Positions 10,496-21,045 of a DNA stretch of 64,000 nucleotides are shown one piece after another. The number at the start of each line of letters is the position of its first letter. Within the stretch, counting starts at the first letter, position 1. The stretch is from contig NC_133063.1 of the NCBI RefSeq assembly GCF_048771995.1, forward strand, positions 23,029,810-23,093,809, read 5' to 3'. The position numbers and the translations under genes are program-made. The DNA is from Taeniopygia guttata. Its lineage: Eukaryota > Chordata > Aves > Passeriformes > Estrildidae. The notes beneath the pieces are model-generated. The model was given only the letters and a program-made list of their open reading frames with translations. It was not told the DNA's origin and searched no databases.

Positions 10496-10616
10496 GGGAG
10501 TGTTATTGTTGCCCCTGAGTCTTCAGGAGAGGAGCCTGTGGACAGAGCTGCAGCAGAGGGAGCTTTGCCTGGCACCAGGAGCTGCCAGAACAATTCCCAG
10601 GAGCCCAAGGAGCCTG
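10496..10616 (+). CDS. HSF5-like: HSF5-like penultimate exon
   Basis: Acceptor TGTCTCTTTCAAG at 10495, donor CCTG/GTAAGG at 10617. It starts in phase with the previous exon and reads GSVIVAPESSGEEPVDRAAA with an acidic, Ser/Gln-rich continuation (SCQNNSQEPKEP). The position after the LETLEEM helix corresponds to human HSF5 MVKVEPVETQCPSSQ and following residues. It ends one base into a codon, which the next exon completes. Confidence 0.5.
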
Positions 10617-10798
10617 GTAAGGACAGAGCCCCCACTGGTTTAGAGAGGTGTGAGATGGCTGCTCTGAGGCTGCCTCTGGCAGGAGGGAAGATGAGAAGAG
10701 CTGAGTTCTTGTCTGCAGGGTTGGTGCTTCCCGGTGCCTTCAGTTCAAATCCTGCACTGGCACAACCTCCCTGAGCCCTGCCCTCCACACTTCTGCAG

Positions 10799-10845
10799 AG
10801 GCTCTGACACCGAGTCCTCTGCTGTGGCAAGAGAGCAGGGAATAA
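10799..10845 (+). CDS. HSF5-like: HSF5-like terminal coding exon with stop
   Basis: A pyrimidine-rich tract ending ACACTTCTGCAG at 10798 precedes a short frame. The split codon gives Glu, then ALTPSPLLWQESRE and a TAA stop at 10843-10845. The run KEP-E-ALTPSP resembles human HSF5 LEPLTPVGSD. Human HSF5 continues far beyond this point, so the copy encodes a shortened C-terminus. The in-phase join of the last three exons is the best sign that this locus was a spliced gene and not a processed retrocopy. Confidence 0.45.
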
Positions 10846-11256
10846 GCCTGACCTTGTGGGAGTTGTGTCACCAAGTCAGGCGTCCCAGTTTTGTGCTGAT
10901 GTCCATGGATAAGTTTGCTGCAGGGTATCAGTGTTTGGAGACAACACTAACTCTTGAAGCAAAAGTGGAAAACCCCAGGAAAAAGTCACTGTAGAAGTCT
11001 GAGCTTTTTGTCTCCAAGCATTAAATCAATGTAGTACCAGTATGCTGGTAGCTGTAGTGAGATACATTAAAAATACAAGCAGCAGAATCTCTGAGGCCAA
11101 ACAAATCAATAGTCTTAAATCCAGTAGCTCAAGGAAGAACTGAAATTACCCCAAATTTGTGAGAACTAGAGGAGAGATCAAACACTTTGGATCTGCATTC
11201 TTGTGCAAAGCTGCTGCAGCCTGCAGGCCTCATAGGGAGCTCTTTTCTTCCAAGCT
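10846..11256. other. 3' flank of HSF5-like gene; nothing recognised
   Basis: Unique sequence with no clear polyadenylation signal close to the stop. No gene or repeat was recognised. Confidence 0.4.
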
Positions 11257-11816
11257 GTGAAAAAAAGAATTCGCTGCTTAGAAATTTAAGAATAAGATTT
11301 AAATAGACAACATTTGCTGCGCTGGGGTGCTCCTGACCAGCAGCCGAAGAACACCCAGTGTTTGGAGACAGTGTTATCTTTATACTGTTACGTTACTGAG
11401 AGACATGCATATTCATGTGTTTCATGCCTTATTCAAACATTCTTGGGAACTAACTTTCTGATGTTTTGGGAACTCCTTGTTTGACTTCTTCACACGCCAG
11501 CTTATCTGCATGACGTCCTGTGTGTCAGGCCAATATTTTTTATTGATAATTTTATTTCTTCTTGTGTCTCCATCCTGCTGTTTCACATCCTCTGATAACG
11601 GTTTAGTATGTCCTCCTTAAATTTAGCATGGTATTCTCTGATTGTCCTTCGGTGCTCTGGTTTGTGTCAGGGTTATGTTATCACTTGGACAGCTTGGTCA
11701 GTGGATGGCCTTACACTGTTTTTAGTTACACAAAAGCATTTTGTTTTTCCTTATGTTTTGCTAAGGTCAATAACACTATACATTCGTCACACTCTTGTTT
11801 CCGTAAGTGATACATA
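11257..11816 (-). mobile_element. LTR-like sequence, minus orientation, low confidence
   Basis: On the minus strand the sequence begins TGTATCACTTACGG. It has a TATA-like AGTATAAAGATAAC near 11383, followed by a CTTCGGCTGCTGGTCAGGAG block that resembles the R-U5 region of avian LTRs. No clean terminal repeat or target duplication was found, so the limits are approximate. Fossil. Confidence 0.35.
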
Positions 11817-11866
11817 GATGTTATATTAATTACACTACGTAGATGTTATATTAATTACACTACTAT
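11814..11866. repeat. ~26-bp tandem duplication
   Basis: TAGATGTTATATTAATTACA followed by CTAC is repeated twice back to back, directly beside the end of the LTR-like segment. Confidence 0.8.
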
Positions 11867-11917
11867 TTCTATGAGCAACACAGTGCACACTTGAGCTGTT
11901 TGATTCTATTCTATTAA

Positions 11918-12404
11918 TGTTAAAAACAGGTTAGAAATTCTTGTAAAGTAGTTGATAGTTGTTAAGCATGCACTCTTAGTTTGGTTATGGTAAAAGGGGT
12001 TTAAAGGGGTAGTTGTAAGAAATACAGTACTCAACATACCATATTACACCTGAGTGAAGTGCACCACCCCCCAAGTGAAAGGAGCCAGCCTGAACAGAAC
12101 TATGATAGGCCAATCAAGCGCCTTAAACCTTCATGCACATGAAGGATCCAAAAAGAAACCAATCCAAAGGGACAAAAAACAGGATAAAAAGGGGGCATCT
12201 GACCCACTGAACCTGTGCCGCTCCATCTGGGACGGCGGGGACTTCGCTACATCGCTGCTGAAAAGACCCAGCGCGGGTGCTGCAGCATCCTCCACGGGAA
12301 CACTCCTGCTTGCTCGCGGGCCCCCTTGCTTTAGGCCTTTTTCTTATGATAAATGCTGAAATCACTTCAGTACCGGGAATGTGCTCTCATTTTTATCATT
12401 AACA
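11918..12404 (+). mobile_element. Solo LTR with TGTTAA...TTAACA ends
   Basis: Starts TGTTAAAAACAGG, ends CATTAACA; 487 bp. It has a TATA-like GGATAAAAAGGG at about 12182, a GC-rich R region, and a GATAAA signal at about 12348 some 55 bp before the end, which is the expected order for a plus-strand LTR. No target-site duplication is obvious. Its ends and length match the element at 6493-6978, so the two may be one family. Fossil, apparently full length as an LTR. Confidence 0.65.
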
Positions 12405-13558
12405 AGCAGCTAAAAAGAGTTATAATGGATGCTTTTTCTCAATACTTATAATGACGAACAACGTGCATAAGCTAATACATAAATGTGAAAGCAAATATTG
12501 TCTGGTCATTTTTCACAGAGCTGTTCATCCCAGAGCTGGTAGTTGTTTTGGAGGAGCTGTTGCTCACTGCAGAGGGCAGTTTGTAGATGGCAGGGAACGG
12601 TGCTAGTTCATAACTCCACTCCCAGAAGCCTTCAACTCCAGCCATTTCAGTGAGGACTGAGGTCTATGTGTCAGCACAGAGAAAGAACAAGGCTGGGCTT
12701 CCTTGTGACAGCTGGGACTGTCTGTGTTTCAAGCTCTCCTGGGTGCCCTTTGCAGTGCAAGTGCTTTGAGTTTATTGGGATACTTCAAAACTTCTGAAGT
12801 TTTGAACATTTGGAAGGATTCTGGCTCTTTGAAGAGCAGGCTTCAAACTGCCAAGTGAAAGTCTGCCTCCAGGCCATCTTTGACAGTCCCTGGTAGAAGG
12901 ACAGTTACTTCCAAAGGGAAAAATGCACAGAGGCCAATATTGACCCAGCATTCCCTTTGCTTCCCAGACATCCACCTGATCTACCTTGCAAGGAGGGCTG
13001 CCCTGTGGGAAGAAGGATCACAGGGAGAGCCTGTGACCATTGGGCAGGTGGAATCCCTTTGTTTATACATAGATTTATAGATTACTATAATTCTATTTAT
13101 GTATTGATATAGTTACATTTATAGATGTGTGTTTATATGTGCATATATATACATCTATATAGTTAAAATTATATATATCATTATATGTGGTAGTCTGTTA
13201 TTTTACAGTTTGTTTTTCTGTAGTATGTTTTAATATTCCTTGTTATAAGTTTGCAAGGGTTTGTTCTATGTACCTCATTTGGCTTCCGTAATGGTTCAGT
13301 CCTGAGCTGTTTACCACAGTTTTCCCTGCCAAAATGTATGTCAATCCATTTGTCATTCTCCCTGTATACCTCCCTTGTTCCCTTGTCTTACCCCTGTCTG
13401 TCAAAGACAGCACACTCCTTTGCTCCTGGGGTGTTCCCTTTCTTTCATCCCTTCCTCGAAGCAGAACTGGATTGTCAGGTTTGCTCCCTCCCTGTGTTGG
13501 CTTCTCTTGGAGAGCTCTTGTCCTGCACCCCTCCCCTAATGCCCTCCTATTGGTCAAA
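12405..13558. other. Intergenic; holds a diverged copy of HSF5-like intron 1 end
   Basis: 12880-12965 (CCTGGTAGAAGGACAG, CCAAAGGGAAA, GACCCAGCATTCCCTTTGCTT) is clearly related to 8050-8135 (CCTGACAGAAACACAG, CCAAGGGAAAC, GACCCAGCTTTTCCTTTGCTT). After this the two differ. 13060-13220 is AT-rich low-complexity TATA/TAGAT sequence. No gene was recognised. Confidence 0.5.
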
Positions 13559-13939
13559 TGTTGCAGAATTTCTGAGAGAGAGGGCATGATTTATGTCTGG
13601 AGGGAGAATTGAGCTACCCCTCAGACTAGGCCCCTGATAAGCGGTCTTGGTGGGGCCTGAAAGCCTTTGACGCAGTAAGAATTTCGTTTTGGTGCAGTTA
13701 GAAATTATGTTAAGGTAACTACAAAGTAATGAGCTATCTGAGTGTGAATTAGGGTAGAGCTGCAGTGTGAAAAGCCTGACCACCTTAAGGCAAAGATAAA
13801 CAATGTTAGCTTGCTAATGAGAGTGCCTTTGTAAACTGTAAACTATATGGAAGTGTATATAAACTGCCATCTTCTCACTAATAAACGGAGAATGTAGCAT
13901 TAACCATATTGGTTTGATCTACGTTTGTCCTGTCCAGCA
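13559..13939 (+). mobile_element. Solo LTR, TGTTGCAG family
   Basis: Starts TGTTGCAGAATTTCTGAGAG, carries TATATAAA at 13856-13863 and AATAAA at 13880-13885, and ends near GTCCTGTCCAGCA. The whole length is similar to the reverse complement of 19474-19846, which shows that this is a repeated LTR family with a ~375-bp length and a short R-U5. Fossil; no target-site duplication seen. Confidence 0.7.
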
Positions 13940-14830
13940 CCCCCTCATATTATAAGAAGTCCCTGCTTTTGTCAAAGGTTGTGTCCTCCCCGTGTTCCTT
14001 CTACCCTTTAAAAGTAGCCCCTTCAGGTTCAGATTTGTCAGTTGCTCTGCCCCGCTTCAGGAATTAAATCCTTGGAGAGTCAGACAAGTGTCCTTCCCCC
14101 ATTCCTGTGCCTCGGTTTCCCCGTGCTCTGTGCCCTGCTGCGCTCCCCGCGCTGCAGCGATCACCGCCCCCCGCACAGGCTGGGCAGAGACTCGGGGGTG
14201 GCCGCTCGCGTGTGGCCCTGCGGGTACAGCGGGACAGCTGCCATCGAGCCTCCATCCCTGGCCACTGAGAGCCAGACTCAGTTATAGATGAGATAGAATT
14301 ATATTTGTATGGATGTAGTTACTTTTACAGATTTTGAGATTTACATTTATATCTTTCTAGAGTACCATATAGATGCTTACATTTACATGCCTATATTTAC
14401 ATGCTTACATTTAGATTCAGAAATGTGCATAGTTATTTAGTTAGAGGTATGTGGAAGTTTAGATGCACAGATTGAGCTGTGTAGGCCTAGGCTGCATTTT
14501 GACCTCTTTCCCCCCTCAGCTGCCTTTTTCACCTCTTGCTTTTCCCCCTGTGCCCGCTCTGTCCCCTCTCCCTGTGCTGGGTCCGAGCTGGAGCCGGGCC
14601 GGGCGGAGCAGCAGCTCCAGCCCGGGTGTCCCTGGAGCGGTGGGAGCTGCCGCTGGCCCCAGGCCCTGTCCCCTGAGGAGCTGCTGAAGGACGGTGAGAG
14701 CGAGGGGGCCGAGGGGGCGGTGACGCTGAAGGGACGGTGACCCTGAGGTGCTGCTGGGGCTGAGGGGTGTGGGGCAGCCGAGGGCGATGGTGGCACTGAG
14801 ATGACAGGGAAGTGGCACAGGCTGAGGGGG
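13940..14830. other. Unassigned; one exon-like GC-rich segment
   Basis: 14040-14290 and 14560-14760 are CpG-rich. The second has an open plus frame (SGGSCRWPQALSPEELLKDG) ending at a good donor (GGACG/GTGAGA, 14694), but no recognised family. 14285-14450 is AT-rich with repeated TTACATTTA-type words, resembling 13060-13220. Confidence 0.3.
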
Positions 14831-14831
14831 T

Positions 14832-15360
14832 GGTGGGTCTAAGAGATCTAGGAGACAGAGATCACTCAGCCCCGAGGTTCATGTGGCACAGACAGCATTC
14901 ATTTCCCAGGCCATCCCTTATACAGAGCATTTGAAATTGGGATATTCTCGTTGGTTTGAACTCCATGGCCCCTTGGGATCTGGCAGTGAAATGCTTGCAG
15001 CTTCATAAGAGATCTGAGTGGGAGAAGCCCTGGTCAATCAATCCTGGGGCTTGGTAGCAAGCTCATCTATGATATTCACTAACACCAGCCAATGGTGCCT
15101 TCTTTCTGGTCAGTTCTGTTAGGTCTCGGTTTGGTTTCAGTGATGTCAGCTTGAGATTAAAGGCATAAAAAGGGTGCAATTTTTACAACAAAGGGATCTC
15201 CTTTGGATGCATGAGGGGGTCCGTATTGCTTTGTTCCCCACTGCTGCATCCAAATCTGCCTTTGGGGAATGCTAATTCAATAAATAGTTGCTATACATAA
15301 AAAAGCATGGGCTATCATTCTCAAAAAACTTGTCTCAAGGTGTTTTGTTATGTTTGACAG
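14832..15360 (+). mobile_element. LTR-like sequence, limits uncertain
   Basis: A TATA-like GGCATAAAAAGGG at about 15163 is followed by a 110-bp interval and an AATAAA at 15279-15284, the spacing of an LTR promoter and polyadenylation site. Upstream sequence is consistent with a U3 region. I could not identify matched ends or a target duplication. Confidence 0.4.
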
Positions 15361-16581
15361 AATACCTCATGTGTGGGTTAGAGAGTTATATCTTATGGAC
15401 TGCCTTAAGATAAGAGATACTGCAACCCTACAAAATCAGATCAACCAAAGCACTCTTAATCTATTAGTAATAATTAACAAAGTCTGAACCTGTGTTTTCT
15501 ATCTCAAGGCTTTGTACATCCATCCATCCATTCACACAATACCACTGTGATTAACTACACTGCTTGAAAGGGTTGCAGGAACAAGGTAAACAACAACTTA
15601 CTGCTAAAGTGATTTTGAGTGCACTAAAAAAATTTAAGGCAATGGTAGTCAGTGCAATACAATTTGCAAAGAAGCCAAGGTTTGATTTGGGAAGGGCATC
15701 TGAGGACCAGAGCATGAGTTTTACAAATTTACAATTTGAAGAGGGAATAGACAAAATATGGATGCAGTGGGGGCGACGGCAAGTAAGGAATTTGTAATGC
15801 TCTCTCTTTAATTGCTAGGAAACACTGTCTAAAGAGGTTTTTACGGTACTAACAATAACTGTATGGGAAGAGGCACTTTTGAATTTAAGCTTTAATGTCA
15901 AAATAGGAAACTGCACTTGAGTTCTGTAGTGGGGAAGCAGCCTGCCTGCAGACTCACGAGAGGCAAGCTACTGCTGCCATGCTGCAGGGCTGCCTGCAGC
16001 ACAGAGGGAACCATGGTCAAGCCCTCCCTTCAGGCTTGGATAATCTACTTGAGGAGCTCACAACTGCTTCATAGCTCTCTAACTCATTTAAGAAATAGGA
16101 AACTATAATAAACATAGATCTCCCCCATTATTTTTTTCATATGTGTGTGTCACACACCCACAGTGCTGCTTAAAGTAACAAATTAACAGCTTACATTGGA
16201 AGATACTGAAACCTTTTCTTCATTTAGCTTTGTAGGTTCTCTTTTCTATACGTAGCCACCTCCAATTCTGGGAAAAATGAGCCTTATTTGTCAGAAGTGT
16301 TTTGCATCACAGCTTCAGTTGTTGTTCTAGGTACACTGCACGTAGTTAGCACCTCCAGAAAAACTAATAAACAAACAAAACAACAAAAAAAATATAAGAA
16401 AGCAAAACACATTTGGGTATATGAAAAAGGACTGGTTGGAAGGAAAAATGTTTCTCATTGTCCTACCAAGCAGCTGGTGTTACCTCTAGTTTAACTTTAC
16501 ACATTGTGAACTACTTGATTGAACAGCCTGCATTGCCAAATTAATAGCAGGTTTTGTTATGTTACAGCTGTAAACTAGTTT
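15361..16581. other. No gene recognised
   Basis: AT-rich unique sequence without recognisable coding or repeat similarity. Confidence 0.4.
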
Positions 16582-18172
16582 TTAAATTTTAGAGTACAGT
16601 AAGTTATGTATTTCAAGATAAAAATCATAATGCAAATTGGAAGAAATTTCGTACTGCATGAGGTGTATACACAATTTACTTCTAAAAGTTAGTTTATGAC
16701 CTTCTTCTACTAGGATTGTAGTAGTTGCTATAGCTTGAATATATACTTGCCAGCCTTGATTTACTGGATCTAACATCTTTGAAAAATAAGCTACTGGTCT
16801 CTTTATTCCTCCCCACTCCTGAACTAAAACTCTATGAGCTACCCCCTTTTTTTACATTCATGTACAGATGAAAGGGTTTTGCTAGTGAAGGTAAGCTTAA
16901 AGCTGGTATTGAGGTCAGTTTTAAGTTCAGTTTTCTTAGTTTTTCATCATCTTATTTTGTCCATTTTATATCATCTACCTTTGTCAATTTTTCATACAAA
17001 AAAATTTTACTGCTTGTATCTTTCAATCCATAATCTGCAATATCCTAAAAATCTGAGTAGTTTTTTGATTTCTCTCTTTGAAGAGGGAGGGGGAAGGGAT
17101 AGAATTCTTGTGATTCGGTCTGGGTTGAGCTTCTGACTACCTTTACTAATCAAGTGTCTAAGATATTTTACCTCTGATTCTACAAATTGCAGCTTCCCTT
17201 TTGATTTCCTAATCTTTTTTCCCTAAAAAAAAAATAAAAGTTTTATAGTAGCCTCTCTAACTTCAGCTTCAGCTTCTCTAGATAGTAAAAGATCATCTAC
17301 ATATTGGATAATTTGTATTCTAGGGGGAGTGGGGAAAGTTTGTAGTATTGTTTTTAAAGCTTGTCTAAATAAGTTTCGGGATTTTGTAAACCCCAGTGGT
17401 AGTTTTGTCCATCTTAATTGCTGTTTTCTCTCAGTTTGTGGATCCTCCCATTCAAAGGCAAAGATATCTCGGCTCTCCTGAGCTAATGGGCAAGCCCAAA
17501 AGGCATCTTTAAGGTCTACTACACTAAACCACTGATGCTGGGGAGGGACTTTACTTAAAAGAGTATAAGGATTTGGTACCACTGGATAGCAAGTTTGAGT
17601 TCTTTTGTTAACTTTCCTTAAATTTTGTACCAGTCTATGGCTCCCATCAGGCTTCTTTACTGGGAGAATAGGGGTATTATGAGGAGACATACAAGGTTCT
17701 AATGTTCCATCCTTTATTAGTCCTTCTATTATTGGCTTCAAACCTTCCTGTCCTTCTAAAGATATAGGATACTGCTGTACACGTATGGGACAATTTTTCC
17801 TCTCAGTTGTAACCCTTATGGGGTCAATATTTAATCCTCCCCTATTTGTCTCCCCAGCCCAAACTTCCTTGTTAATTCTTCTTTCATCCTCTTGGCCTAG
17901 TTTTAAAAGTCTAGCTGTCATCTTCCCATCTTCTGGAACAACGCCTATTCCTAATTTCACTTGTAAATCTCGTCCCAATAAATTGCTACCTGCCTCTGGG
18001 ACCAATAAATCACCTCCTATCTAAAATCTAGTTTTTCCCTTTATTACTACATTTTTAATGACAAGAACTGTGAAACTCTCTCCTTTTGGTCCTTTTACTT
18101 TTACAGTATCTTTGCTTACACTATAACCTTTTGGAATATTTAACAGACAGGTTCTTTCTGCCCCTGTGTCTA
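16582..18172 (-). mobile_element. pol: ERV1 protease/RT/RNase H region
   Basis: On the minus strand a protease with a DTGAERT active-site motif and a C-terminal NLLGRDL motif is followed by reverse transcriptase. RT motifs seen are PVKKPDGSHRLVQNLRKVN, FSVVDLKDAFWACPL, the LPLGF motif and the catalytic YVDDLLL. The stretch near 16600-16780 (MLDPVNQGW, EEGHKLTF) corresponds to the RT-RNase H connection (SKKLDPVAAGW, KDAGKLTM in murine leukaemia virus). Integrase was not found. Fossil. Confidence 0.85.
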
Positions 18173-18802
18173 TGTCCTAGGCTGACTGTATGATGCCTTT
18201 ATCCCCAATCGTCTGCTCTGTTTATGTTGAATAATAAGTTCTACACCTTTAAGACTTGTTCCAGGAGTGAAGGTGGGGGTGAAGAAGCATGGAGTTTGTT
18301 TTCAAGAACTGCACTCCCTCCTCCACATTCCTGCTCCTGGACTGTGTCATCTGCGGATGGACAGACAGCAAGAGAGAGCTCTCCTTTTGCTTTTTCTAGT
18401 TAGTTTTAGCTAGCTGAGGAAAAGAAGTTCACTGGACTGTGGTTTTTTTCCCTTTCTCTGGACCTGCTCTGGACTAAACACCAGAAGAGCAGCAGCAGCA
18501 GCACCTGTGGCCCAGCGGGCCGGGCCTGGGCTGTGGCATTTCCAGCGCCAGAGGGACTGATCAGAGACTGAGTGAGCCCAGCTGCAACCCGGGGGATTTT
18601 TTCTGAGTTTGTCTCTCTCTTAGAGTGGCGAGTTTTATTGTTTAATATTGTTTAAGATTGCTTGTTCAATAGACAGGTTTTTTCCACTTTCTTCCAAAGA
18701 GGCATCCTTCCTGAACTGGTTGGGGGGAGGGGCCAATTGAGTCTGCTTTCCTAAAGGAACCCTTTTAGGGTTCTTTCCCCAAATTTGCCCTGAACCAGGA
18801 CA
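18173..18802 (+). mobile_element. Complete solo LTR inserted in ERV1 protease
   Basis: Starts TGTCCTAGG, ends CCAGGACA (TGTCCT/AGGACA inverted ends), 630 bp, flanked by a perfect 5-bp target duplication GTCTA at 18168-18172 and 18803-18807. It includes the GAGGAAAAGAAGTTCACTGG block and a GGGGATTTTTTCTGAGTTTG block that I associate with a common passerine LTR family. Plus orientation is judged from the order of these blocks. A 5-bp duplication is usual for ERVL and some other classes. It lies opposite in strand to its host element. It looks whole as an LTR. Confidence 0.85.
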
Positions 18803-18844
18803 GTCTACCACAAACTCTAATTCTTCTTCTTGGGGACTCACTTT

Positions 18845-21045
18845 AAAAGTTATTACGGGCTCTAGATGGTATTTGTCCTCTAAAAAAATAGAGCCTCTGA
18901 CATCTCTATTTTTCCTCGGTGCCCATCTCTTTAAAAATTTTCAGATCTTTTACCCTCTTCGGACAATCTCTCTTTTAATGACCTTCACCCTTACAGTAAA
19001 AGCAGACATTCCTAGAATGTTCTTGAAACTTTGATTGCGTTGGGATTTTATTTTTTCTTGTTCCTCTGTCTCTACCACTATCATATCTAGGAGTAGTGCC
19101 TGTGGGTTTTTTATTATTTTCTTGTAGTTGTTTTCTAGCATGGTGACTGCTACAATCTTTGCTTTTAGTTTGGCTTTGGCTACAGACTTTCTGAGCCTCC
19201 TTTAATAAATCATTTAATAATTTGTTATGCCAATCTTCAATTTCTTCCATTATTTGGCTAAACAGAAAGTTAATCTTTAATAAAGCTTTTCTTACATCAG
19301 TCTTAGGATCTACTTTGGAACACTGCCTTCTACTTCTCCTAAGTCTGTTTAACCACTCAACTGGAGCCTTCCCTCTCCCCTGCTGTGCCCTAAAAGTCCC
19401 TCAGCACTTTGCCCTCGAGATGCTGCTCCCCCTATTTCCCCCAAAAATCCAGGGAGCCTCAGGAAAACGGAAAGCTGGACAAGACAAACGCAGATCTGAA
19501 CCAATGTGGTTAATCAAGCGTTCTCCCTTTATTCGAGATAAGATGGTAGTTTATATAAGCTTCTACATAGTTTACAGAAACAAAGACACTCTGATTGGTA
19601 GGCTAACATTGTTTACCTTTTCCTTAAAACGGCCTACACCTTACACTATGAAACCTATACTAATTCACACCCAGACAGCCCAGTGGTCCCCATCACACCT
19701 TAATACTATTTCTATCTGCGCCACAAGCTCTGAATTTCTAACTGCGTCAGAGGCTTGAAGGCCCACAAGGCCCAAATCTGAGGCCTAGACTGGAGTAGCT
19801 CAAATCTCATAACTTATATCCTCTTTCTCTCAAAAATGCTGCAACACCCCAACAATCAAATTATGATACTTATTCATATGTTTTCTCCCCTCCTCATCAT
19901 TTTGACCCCACTCAGGAGGTACAGTTGGAATTTTCTCCTCTCCGGGAGGCTGCCGTGGATTTTCTTTATCCTAGGCTTTTATGCCTGCAATTCTGATAGA
20001 TTCCTTTTCTTCTTGAGGAAACCGTATCTTTATTATAGACTGCATTTCTTCCCAAGTATAGATGTTTGGACTTAGAAATTGGTCTCATTGTTTAGCAGTG
20101 GCTATGGGATCTTCTAAAATCCCTTTGATTTCCTTTCTAAAATTCTTGACCTTAGAAGAAGTCAAGGGAGCATTTGCAAACCTAGTTCCACCCCCTCCTA
20201 TCGGGACCTCTCTTAGTGGAAATATACCAATTTCTTTATCCCAGTCTTCTTCTGTAGCCTTTCTCCCATGTTGTGAGGAAGAGTCTGGAGAATGTTGCCT
20301 TCTAACTGAACTTCTTGTGTTCCTGTAAGGGGCATCCTCCAGGCAGAAAGAGTTTCTCGGAGCTGGGGCTGCGGTTCCCGGGGAACGGAGCTGCGGGCAA
20401 GAAGGGGTGAGGGCAGGGCACAGCGCCGAGCCCTGGTCCTGCAAATGCGGAGCACGGGCAGGGTGTGCTGCCGGCACTGCCACAGGTGGGGCAGTGCCGG
20501 GGGTCCCAGCCGGGAGCGCGATCGGCCCGCACGTGGTTAAGGGCGGCTGGGTCAGCGGTTCCCGGCCAAGGCAGAGCAGCAGCGGCGGTGCCCAGCGCAG
20601 CCGGAACGGGCAAAGCCGCCGGGGATGGGGCAGAGAAATCAGCTGCGGGAGAAGCGCTTCGGGATGGGACGGGCGGGACCGACTGGAGCCCGGCAGGAGC
20701 AGTCGGGCGGGACGGGGCCGGGGCCGGACGGGCAGCCGCGAGCAGCGGGACGGGGCCGGGCCCAGAGGCTGCGGGCGGCGGAGCAGGGACCGGGACAGGC
20801 GGAGCCGAAGCGAGCGGCTCGCTGTGACCTGGGACAGGCGCCGGGACCGGGAAAGGCGGAGATGAAGCGCGCAGCGAGCCGGGGCCCGGGACAAGCGGCT
20901 CGGCCGCGAGTGGTGCGGGCGCGAACGGGAACGGAGGGGGCAAAACTTGTGAAGGATCTCACTCCTTTTCTTTTCTTCTTTTTCCCTCTTTTTCCCCTCC
21001 CTTTTCTTTCCCTTTGTCTTCTTTTTTACTCGTTTTCTGTCCCAT
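18845..21045 (-). mobile_element. gag: ERV1 gag region
   Basis: Gag is the retroviral structural polyprotein. The minus-strand start reads MGQKTSKKED followed by a Lys/Glu-rich stretch; an MGQ start with Gly2 suggests N-myristoylation, as in gammaretroviruses. A long, very GC-rich, Pro/Ala/Arg-rich segment follows (20330-20960), in the place of p12. Capsid begins with FPLREVPIGGGG (about 20200), similar to gammaretroviral capsid starts. Nucleocapsid includes one zinc knuckle beginning CFYCKGEGH (about 18985-19010). An LTR sits inside capsid. Fossil, broken in several places. Confidence 0.8.
19474..19846 (-). mobile_element. Solo LTR (TGTTGCAG family) inserted in ERV1 gag
   Basis: The reverse complement starts TGTTGCAGCATTTTTGAGAG, has TATATAAA and CGAATAAAGGG, and ends near CTTGTCCAGCT. 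It matches the element at 13559-13939 throughout. Gag-like minus-strand sequence lies on both sides, so this LTR landed inside capsid in the same orientation as its host. No target-site duplication could be seen. Confidence 0.8.

Larger units (their letters stand above)
16582..21045 (-). mobile_element. Fossil ERV1 (gammaretrovirus-like) gag-pro-pol, interrupted
   Basis: On the minus strand, in order, are a gag start, matrix, Pro-rich linker, capsid, nucleocapsid, protease, reverse transcriptase and the beginning of RNase H. The order, the MGQ start, a single CCHC knuckle and the RT type place it with class I (gamma-like) elements. It carries many breaks and two later LTR insertions (19474-19846 and 18173-18802). 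No env or paired LTRs of its own were identified. It must be older than both inserted LTRs. Confidence 0.85.

Noticed and set aside
17785-18024. Plus-strand frame of 79 codons
   Set aside because: Antisense shadow of the fossil pol region.
18635-18841. Minus-strand 68-codon frame as part of gag
   Set aside because: Most of it is antisense to the inserted LTR; only its first residues come from the ERV1.
20407-20865. Plus-strand GC-rich frames (152 and 120 codons)
   Set aside because: Shadows of the proline-rich gag linker on the other strand.
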